This document shows, piece by piece, positions 52,298 through 61,623 of a DNA stretch of 64,000 nucleotides. Source of the stretch: Nostoc piscinale CENA21 (GTDB lineage: Bacteria > Cyanobacteriota > Cyanobacteriia > Cyanobacteriales > Nostocaceae); the NCBI RefSeq assembly GCF_001298445.1, contig NZ_CP012036.1:543267-607266 (forward strand), in the 5' to 3' direction. The notes under the pieces are model-generated. The model ran no database searches. It was not told where the DNA came from and saw only the letters and a program-made list of their open reading frames with translations. Each line of letters starts with the position of its first letter. Position 1 is the first letter of the stretch. The position numbers and the translations under genes are program-made.

Positions 52298-54457
52298 ATG
52301 CTAAACATTCCTCAACTCTTAGCAGCTGAACTAGACCTTAAACCTTATCAGGTGCAGAACGCGCTGGAACTTTTGGCGGAGGGTGCAACGATTCCGTTTA
52401 TTGCACGGTACCGCAAAGAGCGCACTGGTGAAATGAATGAAGTGCAATTGCGCGATTTATTCGATAAGTATAATTACTTAACAGAATTAGAGGCAAGAAA
52501 ATCTGTAATTTTAAATGCGATCGCCGAACAAGGTAAACTCACTGATGAGTTAAAAACGCAAATTATCTCTTGTCAACAAAAAACAGAACTTGAGGATTTA
52601 TACTTACCATATCGACCAAAGCGCCGCACCCGTGCCACCATTGCTAAAGAAAAAGGGTTAGAGCCTTTAGCCGAGTTTATTCAATCTTTAAATATTAAAA
52701 ATGGTATAGCTGCATCTTTAGCAGCAGAAGCAAGCAAGTATATTTCTGAAGAGAAAGGCGTAAAAACAGCAGATGAGGCGCTAAAAGGTGCAGCCGATAT
52801 CCTTGCTGAAGCAGTAGCCGAAACAGCAGAACTGCGTGCTTATTTGCGTGATTATTTCCTAGAAGCTGGAGTTTTTGTTTCTCGGATTAAAGATGATTAT
52901 CCTGAAGGTACAACTAAATTTGAGATGTACCGCAATTATCAAATCAAAGTCAAAAATATTGCTCCCCACAATATGTTGGCATTGTGTCGCGGTGAAGCGG
53001 AGGGAGTATTAAGCTTTGATATTAATTTTGATGAAGATTATGTGCTTGGTTATCTCGAATCTCAAGTAATTCGCACCAAAGTCAGAGATATTCGGGATTT
53101 TTATCAGGTCATGTTGAAAGATGCGTTTAACCGCCTGATGAAAACCTCTTTGATAGCAGAGGTAATTGCTACTAAAAAAGATTATGCAGACATAGAATCT
53201 ATTAAAACCTTTGAGGCTAATTTGCGGGAGTTATTGCTGTCTGCACCTGCGGGGATGAAACCAACTTTGGCGATAGATCCGGGATTTAGAACTGGATGTA
53301 AAGTGGCTGTTTTAGATGAAACAGGCAAATTTTTAGAGTATCAGGCAGTTTTTCCCCATCAAGCGGCTGAACAACGCACAAAAGCAGCACAAACGATTAA
53401 AAATTTGATTGATAAATATCAAATCGAGCTAATTGCGATTGGTAACGGGACAGCTTCGCGGGAAACCGATGAATTTGTCACGCAAGTATTACAAACACTC
53501 AACCGTCAACCAACTAAAGTGATGGTGAATGAATCGGGTGCATCAATATATTCTGCCAGCAAAGTAGCTTTAGAAGAATTTCCTGATTTAGATGTAACGG
53601 TGCGGGGTGCGATTAGTATTGGTCGCCGTTTGCAAGACCCTTTGGCAGAATTAGTCAAGATAGATCCCAAATCTATTGGTGTGGGACAATATCAGCACGA
53701 TGTTGATCAAAAGCTGTTGAGAAAAAAACTGGATGAAACTGTAGAAAGCTGCGTCAACTTTGTGGGTGTAGATTTAAATACAGCTTCTAAAGAACTTTTA
53801 ACTTTTGTTTCTGGGATTACAGCCGCAGTTGCCAACAACATTGTTACCTATCGCAATCAAAACGGTGCTTTTAAAAATCGTCGTCAACTTTTGAAAGTAC
53901 CGAAATTAGGGCCGAAAGCTTTTGAACAAGCCGCCGGATTTTTGCGGATTCGCAATGGTGATCATCCTTTAGATAATACGGCTGTGCATCCTGAAAGTTA
54001 CTCGGTTGTAGAAGCGATCGCATCTGACCTCAATGTTAAATTAAATCAAGTCAGCCAAATTGCGGAAAAGCTCAAAAAAGTCGATATCAGAAAATATACC
54101 ACCGATACCATTGGTGAACCAACATTGCGAGACATTCTCAGCGAACTGGAAAAACCAGGCCGAGACCCCCGCGCTGAATTTAAGTATGCCACCTTTAAAG
54201 AAGGCATCAAAGAAATTGGCGATTTACAATTAGGTATGGAATTAGAAGGAATTGTGACCAATGTCGCCAATTTTGGCGCATTTGTCGATATTGGTGTACA
54301 TCAAGATGGCTTAGTACATATTTCCCAACTTGCCGATAGATTTGTGGAAGATCCAAAGCAAATCGTCAAGGTGGGACAAGTCGTTAAAGTTAAGGTTTTG
54401 GAAGTGAACGAGAAATTAAAACGGATTAGTTTGTCAATGAAAGCAGTCAAGCAATGA
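52298..54457 (+). CDS. tex: Tex, RNA-binding S1-domain transcription accessory factor
   Basis: A 719-residue protein with the whole Tex layout: N-terminal HTH-like region (NALELLAEGATIPFIARYRK), YqgF-type nuclease fold (TLAIDPGFRTGCKVAVLDE), helix-hairpin-helix pair (ASKELLTFVSGITAAVANNI) and a C-terminal S1 RNA-binding domain (GMELEGIVTNVANFGAFVDIG then VKVLEVNEKLKRISLSMK). Tex/Spt6-like proteins act on transcribing RNA polymerase and nucleic acid quality. Length and motifs are normal. It is a single gene with its own upstream region. Confidence 0.95.
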   Translation: MLNIPQLLAAELDLKPYQVQNALELLAEGATIPFIARYRKERTGEMNEVQLRDLFDKYNYLTELEARKSVILNAIAEQGKLTDELKTQIISCQQKTELEDLYLPYRPKRRTRATIAKEKGLEPLAEFIQSLNIKNGIAASLAAEASKYISEEKGVKTADEALKGAADILAEAVAETAELRAYLRDYFLEAGVFVSRIKDDYPEGTTKFEMYRNYQIKVKNIAPHNMLALCRGEAEGVLSFDINFDEDYVLGYLESQVIRTKVRDIRDFYQVMLKDAFNRLMKTSLIAEVIATKKDYADIESIKTFEANLRELLLSAPAGMKPTLAIDPGFRTGCKVAVLDETGKFLEYQAVFPHQAAEQRTKAAQTIKNLIDKYQIELIAIGNGTASRETDEFVTQVLQTLNRQPTKVMVNESGASIYSASKVALEEFPDLDVTVRGAISIGRRLQDPLAELVKIDPKSIGVGQYQHDVDQKLLRKKLDETVESCVNFVGVDLNTASKELLTFVSGITAAVANNIVTYRNQNGAFKNRRQLLKVPKLGPKAFEQAAGFLRIRNGDHPLDNTAVHPESYSVVEAIASDLNVKLNQVSQIAEKLKKVDIRKYTTDTIGEPTLRDILSELEKPGRDPRAEFKYATFKEGIKEIGDLQLGMELEGIVTNVANFGAFVDIGVHQDGLVHISQLADRFVEDPKQIVKVGQVVKVKVLEVNEKLKRISLSMKAVKQ

Positions 54458-54516
54458 AGAGTGCTGAGTATTGAAGGAGGCAGGAAGCAGAAGGCAGAAG
54501 GAAAAATCCTTTCCAA

Positions 54517-54660
54517 TTAATTCAGGATTTACGCAGTGAGGCGAAAAATCAAGAGTTTTGGGAAGGGTATCAAGGCAAAATCAAGTCAAAAATCAAAAGT
54601 CAGAGAATTTTTGACTTTTAACTTTTGACTTTTGACTTCCCAGCGCCGCCCTACACCCTA
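54517..54660. repeat. Dispersed intergenic repeat (GCAGTGAGGCGAAAAATCAAG type)
   Basis: GATTTACGCAGTGAGGCG with AAAAATCAAGAGTTTTGG, then TTTTGACTTTT repeats and CCCTACACCCTACACCC. Parts recur at 49810-49965 and 61135-61250, the AGGACTTACGCA part also at 31620. Confidence 0.7.
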
Positions 54661-54669
54661 CACCCAGTC

Positions 54670-55509
54670 TCAAGCAGTACCCTTAAACACTCGTTCTGCG
54701 GGGCCAGTCATATAAATTCGTTCGTCAATTTCTGACCATTCAATTTCTAAGCAACCTCCTGGTAATTCTACAGTCGCCGCGCGATCGCATTTTCCAGTTA
54801 ACACGCCAGCAACTAAAGAAGCACAAGCACCTGTACCACAAGCTAATGTAATTCCTGCACCTCTTTCCCATACCCGCATTTTTAGGTAGTCACGACTGAC
54901 CACTTGAATAAATTCGGTGTTGGTTCTTTGAGGAAAAACTGGGTGATGTTCAAATTTCGGGCCGATGGTTTCTAAGGGAATCGCGGCGACATCTTCCACA
55001 AAAGTGATGCAGTGGGGATTACCCATACTCACACACGTTACTTCCCAAGTTTGTCCAGCAACTTCTAGGGGTTGATTAATTACTTTGGCATCAGCCACAC
55101 CCAGGGTAGTCGGAATTTCGCCAGCTAGTAAATGTGGTAAACCCATATCCACCTTGATTTGACCATCGGGTGTCAGTTGGGGTGTAATTGTCCCCGCCAA
55201 GGTATGAATGCGATATTTATCTTTTGTGCGGGATATGCCTTCTAAATCGGCGATAAATGCAGCTAAACAGCGAATCCCATTACCACACATTTCCGGTTCT
55301 GAACCATCAGAATTAAATATCCGCATAGTGTAATCAGTACCGTTTTTTCCGGGTAAGGCGAAAATTACACCATCTGCACCGATACCAAAGTGGCGATCGC
55401 ACCACTCAACTGCTTTCTCTGGTGTTAGAACTGGCGTGGCTGACCCACGATTGTCAATTAAAATGAAGTCGTTACCTAGACCGTGATACTTAGTAAATTC
55501 GATTGCCAT
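54670..55509 (-). CDS. dapF: Diaminopimelate epimerase
   Basis: DapF converts LL- to meso-diaminopimelate for lysine and peptidoglycan synthesis, without a cofactor. The 279-residue protein has both catalytic Cys: C75 in EMCGNGIRC and C224 in LACGTGACAS. The N-terminal KYHGLGNDFILIDNR motif is complete. The upstream gene on the other strand is hfq; this dapF-hfq divergent pair is common in filamentous cyanobacteria. The gene has a normal length. Confidence 0.95.
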   Translation of the reverse strand: MAIEFTKYHGLGNDFILIDNRGSATPVLTPEKAVEWCDRHFGIGADGVIFALPGKNGTDYTMRIFNSDGSEPEMCGNGIRCLAAFIADLEGISRTKDKYRIHTLAGTITPQLTPDGQIKVDMGLPHLLAGEIPTTLGVADAKVINQPLEVAGQTWEVTCVSMGNPHCITFVEDVAAIPLETIGPKFEHHPVFPQRTNTEFIQVVSRDYLKMRVWERGAGITLACGTGACASLVAGVLTGKCDRAATVELPGGCLEIEWSEIDERIYMTGPAERVFKGTA

Positions 55510-55683
55510 TTTGCCAATGATGAATTATCAATGATTAGGAAAGTATGAAGTGTAAAGTATGTAGACACCCTTTGGGTGGCTTGCCGCAGGCTAGGATGAA
55601 ATTTTATCCTTCATAATCAATAATTCATACTTTACAACTCCTTACAGAAAACATTTTTTATTGTGCATAAACCATCATCAAAC

Positions 55684-55902
55684 ATGGCGACCACTGATTT
55701 TGATACGTCACTGCCAAGCATTCGCCAAGTACAGAACCTGATTAAACAAGCCGCAGTAGTTGAGTTCAAACTAGTCACAGGCGACCTGTTGACAGGTAAG
55801 ATTTTATGGCAAGACCCCGGTTGTGTTTGTATTGTCGATGAAAACAGCCAGCAAACAACCATTTGGAAACAAGCGATCGTCTATCTTCAACCTAAAGGGT
55901 AA
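55684..55902 (+). CDS. hfq: Hfq, cyanobacterial type
   Basis: A 72-residue Sm-like protein starting MATTDFDTSLPSIRQVQNLI at 55684. The Sm1 strand pattern is VVEFKLVTGDLLTGKILWQD and the Sm2 part reads TTIWKQAIVYLQP, where the enteric YKHA box is replaced. Cyanobacterial Hfq has weak RNA binding and acts in motility and pilus function through a different surface. The start ATG is preferred over the one at 55663 because homologues begin there. It is divergent from dapF. Confidence 0.92.
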   Translation: MATTDFDTSLPSIRQVQNLIKQAAVVEFKLVTGDLLTGKILWQDPGCVCIVDENSQQTTIWKQAIVYLQPKG

Positions 55903-55975
55903 TTAGGGGTTAGGGGCTAGAGGTTAGTATTTTTACTCAGCACTCAAAACTCAGCACTCAGCGAGAAGTTGCGTG

Positions 55976-56060
55976 CGGAGAGAACTTGCGTGCGCGGGTT
56001 CCCCGCGTTGAGCAAAGTTCGGAGGGTTCCCCGCGTTGAGCAAACTTCGGTGACTCAAAA
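55976..56060. repeat. Tandem GGGTTCCCCGCGTTGAGCAAA repeat
   Basis: Two copies of a GGTTCCCCGCGTTGAGCAAA unit separated by about 30 bases, flanked by CAGCACT repeats. It is a typical noncoding dispersed repeat. Confidence 0.7.
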
Positions 56061-56069
56061 CTCAGCACT

Positions 56070-58388
56070 TCAAGACAAAAACTCTTTGATGGTTTGTGCT
56101 TCACTCGCTTTGGCTATGGGGATAGACAAAGGCATTTTGTTGGGTGCGGTGAATAAAGATTGTAGTTGATTCAGACTGGGTAAGCTACCACATAATAATA
56201 CTTGGTCGCCAACTTTCAAGTCTGTTTTCTCGTCAGGACGGCGAATAAACTTGCCATCCCGTCGCAGTGCTTGTATTCGTACTGATGTTTCATGATTTTT
56301 CAAATCAGCCAGGGTTTTATTATCAACAGGAGAATCAGCCTCGACTACTATCCATTGACAAGCACTATTTTCTCCGGGAACAGCTATTTTACCTTGAGCA
56401 AATTCTTCTAAGGCTGCTAGTTCTTCGGATGCGCCAACTACTAATAAGCGATCGCCTTCCTCTAATTTTGTCAGATTGTTGGGATAGTCGATTTCTGTGC
56501 CATTAGCACGGCGAATCGCCATCAAGCTGACCCCTGTTAAGTAACGCATATCCGCTTCTTCTAAACTCATTCCAATGAGAGGTGAAGTTGCAGGTAAGGG
56601 ATACCAGCGCCGATTTAAATCGCGGGTTGCTTGATCTAAATCGCGGGAAACCTCAGAAGCAGAACGTTCTGGGCGCAAATCCAAGTAATGATCGTTACGG
56701 ATTTGCTGCATTTCTCGCTGGACGATAAATTGTGAGAAGCCTAAGTCGTTTAATAAGTAAGTCGCCATTTCTAAGCTGGCTTCAAATTCTGGTTGAACAA
56801 CTTCCCGCGCTCCTAATTGATAAAGCACCTCAATATTTTTGTCTTGGGTGGCGCGGACAACCAAATTTAATTCTGGATGTAATTCTAAAGCTCGTTTTAA
56901 ACACAGACGAGTACTCATAGGATCAGGAAGTGCGATCGCCATTCCCTTTGCATGGTTTACGCCTGCGGTTTCCAAAACGTGAAAACTCACGCAGTTACCA
57001 TAAACATAAGCCACACCCGCATCTCGTAACTGCTGAATACGGCTTTCGGATTGGTCGATGACTACCACAGGTAAGTCATGCTGTTGCAATAACTTCACCA
57101 AATTTTTACCTACCCGCCCATAGCCACAGACAACTATATGGTCTTTTACAGGTAATTCTTCCGATACATCTCTGGCTTCACCTTCTCCTGCTAAATAAGG
57201 TTTCAGCCAAGGCATCGATTCGGCAAAGTTAAACAAAAATGGTAATAGCCGCAGCACAAAAGGAGTCAATATCAGGGTAACGGCTGTAGTTCCTAAAATT
57301 AGTAAATATATACGTCGAGATACCAACCCTAATGCTTGACCTTCACTAGCTAGCACAAAGGAAAATTCCCCAATTTGTGCCAGTCCAAACCCAGCAATCA
57401 AAGCTGTTTTCAACGGGTAGCGGAAGAGTTTAACTAAAGGCGTAATAATCAAAAACTTGCCCACAAACACTAACGCCACTAACCCTAAAATTAATTCCAG
57501 ATTGTTCCACAAAAACACCGGGTCAATCAACATCCCAATGGCGGCGAAGAACAAACTAGCAAAAATATCTCGTAGCGGTTCTACATAAGTTAGGGTTTGG
57601 TCGGCGTATTCCACTTCAGAAATCATCAAGCCGGCGACAAACGCCCCCATTTCAATTGATAAGCCCAAATATTCTGTTAATAGCGCAATGCCTAAACACA
57701 AAGCTACAACACCGAGTAAAAATAATTCTCGGCTTTCGGTACGGGCTAACATTCGCAATAATGGCGGTATCAACCAAATACCAGCCACAACTGCCCCAGC
57801 CGCAAACAAACAAATCCGTACCAAGGCTGTGAGTACTGCTACACCAATCACTTCTGCTGGTGCGTGCAGCGCAGGTAAGACAGCCAGCATTAGCCCTAAA
57901 GCTAAATCCTGCACTACCAAAATACCCAGCATGACCTGTCCGTGGGGCGTTTCTGTCTCGTTACGCTCCATCAAGCATTTGAGGACAACGGCGGTGGAAG
58001 ACAAGGACAGAATTGACCCCAAGAATACACCTTTAGCGGGTAAACTGCCCCAAGCTCCCGTTACGCCACACACCACCACTGTGACTAAGATTGTCAAGGC
58101 GATTTGTAATCCACCTCCACCAAGAGCGATCGCTTTTACTTTTTTTAATTCAGCAAAAGAAAATTCCACACCCAAGGCAAATAATAGAAAGGCAACCCCG
58201 AACTGCGCCAAAGTTTCTACTTGAATAACCTCTTTAATCAGTCCTAGCCCCGCAGGCCCAACAACCATTCCACCGATGAGATACCCCAACAGCACTGGTT
58301 GTCTTAAAAGAGATGCCAACAGCCCCCCACAGGCTGCGACTGCTAAAACTGATACTAAATCGACAATTAATCTAAAATCTTCTTGCAC
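56070..58388 (-). CDS. Cation:proton antiporter, KefB/CPA2 type, with RCK domains
   Basis: A 772-residue membrane protein. The first about 390 residues form a 12-helix antiporter (LLASLLRQPVLLGYLIGGMV, LSLSSTAVVLKCLMER, LTEYLGLSIEMGAFVAGLMI). An RCK_N domain follows (DHIVVCGYGRVGKNLVKLL at about residue 414, NAD-type Rossmann fold with GYGRVG), then two RCK_C domains. Such proteins exchange K+ or Na+ for protons in the cytoplasmic or thylakoid membrane and are gated by nucleotides. The ion cannot be read from the sequence. It is convergent with hfq and unlinked to other transport genes here. Confidence 0.88.
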   Translation of the reverse strand: MQEDFRLIVDLVSVLAVAACGGLLASLLRQPVLLGYLIGGMVVGPAGLGLIKEVIQVETLAQFGVAFLLFALGVEFSFAELKKVKAIALGGGGLQIALTILVTVVVCGVTGAWGSLPAKGVFLGSILSLSSTAVVLKCLMERNETETPHGQVMLGILVVQDLALGLMLAVLPALHAPAEVIGVAVLTALVRICLFAAGAVVAGIWLIPPLLRMLARTESRELFLLGVVALCLGIALLTEYLGLSIEMGAFVAGLMISEVEYADQTLTYVEPLRDIFASLFFAAIGMLIDPVFLWNNLELILGLVALVFVGKFLIITPLVKLFRYPLKTALIAGFGLAQIGEFSFVLASEGQALGLVSRRIYLLILGTTAVTLILTPFVLRLLPFLFNFAESMPWLKPYLAGEGEARDVSEELPVKDHIVVCGYGRVGKNLVKLLQQHDLPVVVIDQSESRIQQLRDAGVAYVYGNCVSFHVLETAGVNHAKGMAIALPDPMSTRLCLKRALELHPELNLVVRATQDKNIEVLYQLGAREVVQPEFEASLEMATYLLNDLGFSQFIVQREMQQIRNDHYLDLRPERSASEVSRDLDQATRDLNRRWYPLPATSPLIGMSLEEADMRYLTGVSLMAIRRANGTEIDYPNNLTKLEEGDRLLVVGASEELAALEEFAQGKIAVPGENSACQWIVVEADSPVDNKTLADLKNHETSVRIQALRRDGKFIRRPDEKTDLKVGDQVLLCGSLPSLNQLQSLFTAPNKMPLSIPIAKASEAQTIKEFLS

Positions 58389-58850
58389 AATCTTTAAAAA
58401 GAACTATTAAGACCTGTTAACTTCAGCATACAAATTTTTATCTATCTGGGGGTTAAATTGTTGGCATAGAGGCCACAAAATTTGTGCTTTCTTCTTCAAG
58501 ACCTAGAGACAAAGATTGTGGCTTGGAACGGGTGTAAGATTTGGAATACCTTTAACACACATCTTGTACCTGACGATTAAAATCGCGGCTACACGAACAA
58601 AGCCTGCCTAGCCTGCGGCTTCTGCGAAGCAGTACGCAGGCTCAAAAAGCTTGACTTTACGTTAGTCCGCGCAGCCGGACTTCGTTTGTTTAGCCACGAC
58701 TTCAGCCGCCCGGTGCAAGATATGTGAAATCCAACAAGAGAGAGTATTTTTCCGGTAGTTTACTGACGACCGGATGAGTAAAATTTAGGTTTTACGGCAG
58801 TGCATTCGGCTAAATCCTGACTTTGTAAATATTCTCTCACTTTTCTAACC
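58389..58850. other. Gap with a MITE-like element, upstream of the glycosyltransferase
   Basis: A palindromic element covers 58559-58733. The bases 58735-58850 before the ATG are AT-rich and hold no clear promoter. Confidence 0.5.
58559..58733. repeat. MITE-like palindromic element with AAAGCCTGC core
   Basis: Left arm ACATCTTGTACC ... CGGCTACACGAACAAAGCC; right arm GGCTGAAGTCGTGGC and GGTGCAAGATATG mirror it. The core GCCTGCGG...TACGCAGGCT is shared with the repeats at 46530 and 51336. Confidence 0.75.
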
Positions 58851-60455
58851 ATGAAAATTCTACATTACAAACAAGAATATATCTGGCTAAAAGTTCTTGT
58901 TATTTCTATCTTGATTTTAGGAATTTATTTCCGATTTATTAACCTTGATGGCAAAGTTTATTGGAATGATGAAGTTTATACTTCATTATGGCTTTCTGGT
59001 CATGCCAGTACAGAAATTATTGAAAAGTTTTATAATAGTGAAATTGTTAATGTTAGCCTCTTACAACAATATCAACAAATATATCCATCCCAAGGTATCA
59101 GTAATGCCATTGTGCGGCTGGCTATAGAAGATTCTCAACATCCGCCACTGTATTATATTTTGGCATGGTTTTGGTCAGTTTGGTTTGGTAATTCTGTCGC
59201 TATAATTAGAAGTTTATCAGCCGTTATTAGTGTAGTTTCTTTCGTCAGCATATATTATTTATGCCGAGAATTATTTACATCATCTTTAACAAAATGGATA
59301 GCTGTTTCACTGATAGCTATTTCGCCGTTTCATTTATTATATGCTCAGGAAGCTAGAGAATATAGCTTATGGACATTAACTATTATTATTGCTAATTACA
59401 CAATTCTCTTGGCTTTAAGAAAAAAAACAGTTATTAGTTGGGTTATTTATGCAATTTCCCTAATTTTGAGCTTTTACACATTTTTTATTCTCAATTTTTG
59501 TGGTGCTTGGTCATGGCATTTATATATTAGGTATTAATGGGTTCAAAAAAACTCAGTCATTAATTGCTTATTTATTATCTGTCACAGCCGCTATTATCGC
59601 TTTTATTCCTTGGCTGATAGTTATTTACCAAGGTAAAACTTCTGGCAGAATTCAAAGGTTAGATTGGATAACAGAAGCGACGAGTTTACCTGCATTCATT
59701 GGAAAATGGCTGCTAAATATTACCAGGATTTTTTTAGATTGGGTAATTATTAATGAAAATACCTCAATTAAATCAATAATTTGGTTAATACCATTACTTT
59801 GGCATTGATAGTTTTGATTGGTTATGGATTTTACTATCTCTATCGTTCAATGCCTAAAACTACTTGGTTATTTATCTTCACTTTAACTTTAACAACGGCA
59901 ATAGCCTTAATAATTCCTGACATTATTTTTGGCGGTAGGCGTTCGGGAGTGGCAAGATATCTGATACCGACATTTTTAGGAATTCAATTAACAGTCGCTC
60001 ATCTTTTGGCTAGTAAGTTAGTCTCGATTCAAAGCATAAAATTGCAAAATATCTGGAGATTAATTACGATTTTTCTCATCTCTTGTGGGGTGATATCTTG
60101 TGTAATTATTTCCTCTGCTGAGATTTGGTGGAATAAAGGTACGGCAAATAATTTAAGATTAAATCAAGTTGCTGCTGTGATTAATAAAACCTCTCGACCT
60201 ATATTAGTAAGTGATGCTAAATTTCCTTATATTTTAGGATTAACTCATATAGTTAATGCTGATGTGAATTTTCAGCTAACTACTCAGCCGCAAAATTTGG
60301 TAATTCCCAAAGCCCCAAATAACTTATTTTTATTCTATCCATCAAGAAAGTTACGCCTATATTTAAAGGTGAAATATAATCTAGAACCTGTTTATCTAGG
60401 GAAAAATCCAGTTTTCGGTTTATGGAAAATCCAAGCTGTTAATCAGCGCAATTGA
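58851..60455 (+). CDS. GT39-like membrane glycosyltransferase (two frameshifts)
   Basis: Restored, about 534 residues with some ten membrane helices. The N-terminal loop (GKVYWNDEVYTSLWLSGHAS) holds the Asp/Glu pair used by GT-C enzymes to bind polyprenyl-phosphate sugars, and EDSQHPPLYYILAWFW and LYAQEAREYSLWTL match the PMT/ArnT family. The frame breaks at T6 (59481-59486; with five T, FLFSIFVVLGHGIY) and again near 59790 (then ITLALIVLIGYGFYYLYR). Such enzymes glycosylate lipids or envelope polymers outside the cytoplasm. The last codons overlap the convergent TetR gene by 17 bases. Confidence 0.75.
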
Positions 60456-61056
60456 CAATTAGGTGGGTCAAGGCATCGATAATGCGATCGCTCTCCATTG
60501 GCATAATATTCTTACCGTGCATAATCTCCTGTGTCATCACAAAATGCACCAGTGAACCAATGAGTATTCTGGCTGTGGCTTCTGGGTCGGGGATGTTTAA
60601 TTCCGAACAAGATGCTAAATATTTACTGATAGTCTCAATGGCGGGTTTGGCAATACTCGCAATAAATACCTGCGCCAATTCTGGGAACCGCGCCGACTCT
60701 CCCATTAACAGCCTCTCAAATGCTTGATATTCTTGGTCATTTACCATTTGGTCTAATGCTGTTTTGGCTAACCGCCGCAGCACAATATAAGGTTCCCCCT
60801 GGAGTGGTTGCGTCCCCAAAATGGAATGAAACCGCTTTCTAGCCAATTTTTCGATTAATGCCCGAAATAACCCTTCTTTATCTTGAAAATGACTGTATAC
60901 CGTGGCTTTAGAAACGTTGGCGGCTTCTGCTACCTTATCCATACTTGTAGCCGCGTAGCCGTGGGCGAGAAACTCCTGCATTGCCCCTTGGAGAATCTTT
61001 TCGACTTTTTCTGTTGAATTGGAACGGTCAATTTCTCCCACTTTTGGGCGTGCCAT
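60439..61056 (-). CDS. TetR family repressor
   Basis: A 205-residue protein with a TetR N-terminal HTH (AATSMDKVAEAANVSKATVY then SHFQDKEGLFRALIE) and an all-helical ligand domain. The divergent promoter region between it and the DevB-like gene holds two palindromic sites (61333-61352 and 61370-61384), the first lying between -35 and -10. The likely role is ligand-relieved repression of the DevBC-like exporter and of itself. The ligand is unknown. It is convergent with and overlaps the GT39-like gene at the 3' end. Confidence 0.85.
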   Translation of the reverse strand: MARPKVGEIDRSNSTEKVEKILQGAMQEFLAHGYAATSMDKVAEAANVSKATVYSHFQDKEGLFRALIEKLARKRFHSILGTQPLQGEPYIVLRRLAKTALDQMVNDQEYQAFERLLMGESARFPELAQVFIASIAKPAIETISKYLASCSELNIPDPEATARILIGSLVHFVMTQEIMHGKNIMPMESDRIIDALTHLIVNCAD

Positions 61057-61134
61057 GTTGCAATATTCCTGATTTTTGTAATCGTTCTGTAAGATTTTCT
61101 GTAGCCCAGGACTTTACCCGCCAACATTGGTCTG

Positions 61135-61250
61135 TTGGGAGAGGTTGGGTGGTAGGGGTGGTAAGGGTATGGGGTGTAAGGGTTTTAGATACATACCACC
61201 CCTACACCCTTACACCCTTGCTCACACCCTTGATTTTTCGCCTCACTGCT
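61135..61250. repeat. Dispersed intergenic repeat (GTGTAAGGGTTTTAGATACAT type)
   Basis: GGGGTGTAAGGGTTTTAGAT, CCCCTACACCCTTACACCC and AAATTTCGCC-like ends. Close relatives are at 49810-49965 and 54517-54660. Confidence 0.7.
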
Positions 61251-61329
61251 TAAGTCCTGTAGCTGTAACACCTGATTCGGAAATAAGTTTAGCAATGCTT
61301 TTAAATAGTAAATACTTTTTCGCGATCGC

Positions 61330-61384
61330 TTGACTAAACTACTCGGTTTAGTATAATCCTAATTATATAACTATACGGTTTAGT
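61330..61384 (+). promoter_or_regulatory. Promoter with two TetR-type operators
   Basis: TTGACT (61330-61335) and TATAAT (61352-61357) are 16 bases apart. The palindrome ACTAAAC-N6-GTTTAGT (61333-61352) fills the spacer. A related site, ACTATAC-GGTTTAGT, follows at 61370-61384 near the start point. Binding of the adjacent TetR would block the polymerase. Confidence 0.65.
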
Positions 61385-61623
61385 TTTGTATTTCCCGCTT
61401 CATTGTTCTTGAATAACCGTTAAGCATCTACAGCCAAACTGGGTCATGACATTTACCAAAGAAGAATTCTGAATTCAGGAGTCAGAATCCAGAATAGATG
61501 CTGTGCGACTGGATGATGATTTTAAAATTAGCCCAAACCTTTAACTATTCTGAATTTTGAATTCTGCCTTCTGACTGCTTCTCATCAAAACTATATTTTG
61601 CCACCGGAATTTGAATCAACCAA

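Noticed and set aside
57688..58224. A 178-codon open frame on the plus strand
   Set aside because: It lies wholly antisense to the KefB-type antiporter gene, is rich in Thr/Lys/Pro with no family features, and arises from the codon use of the real gene.
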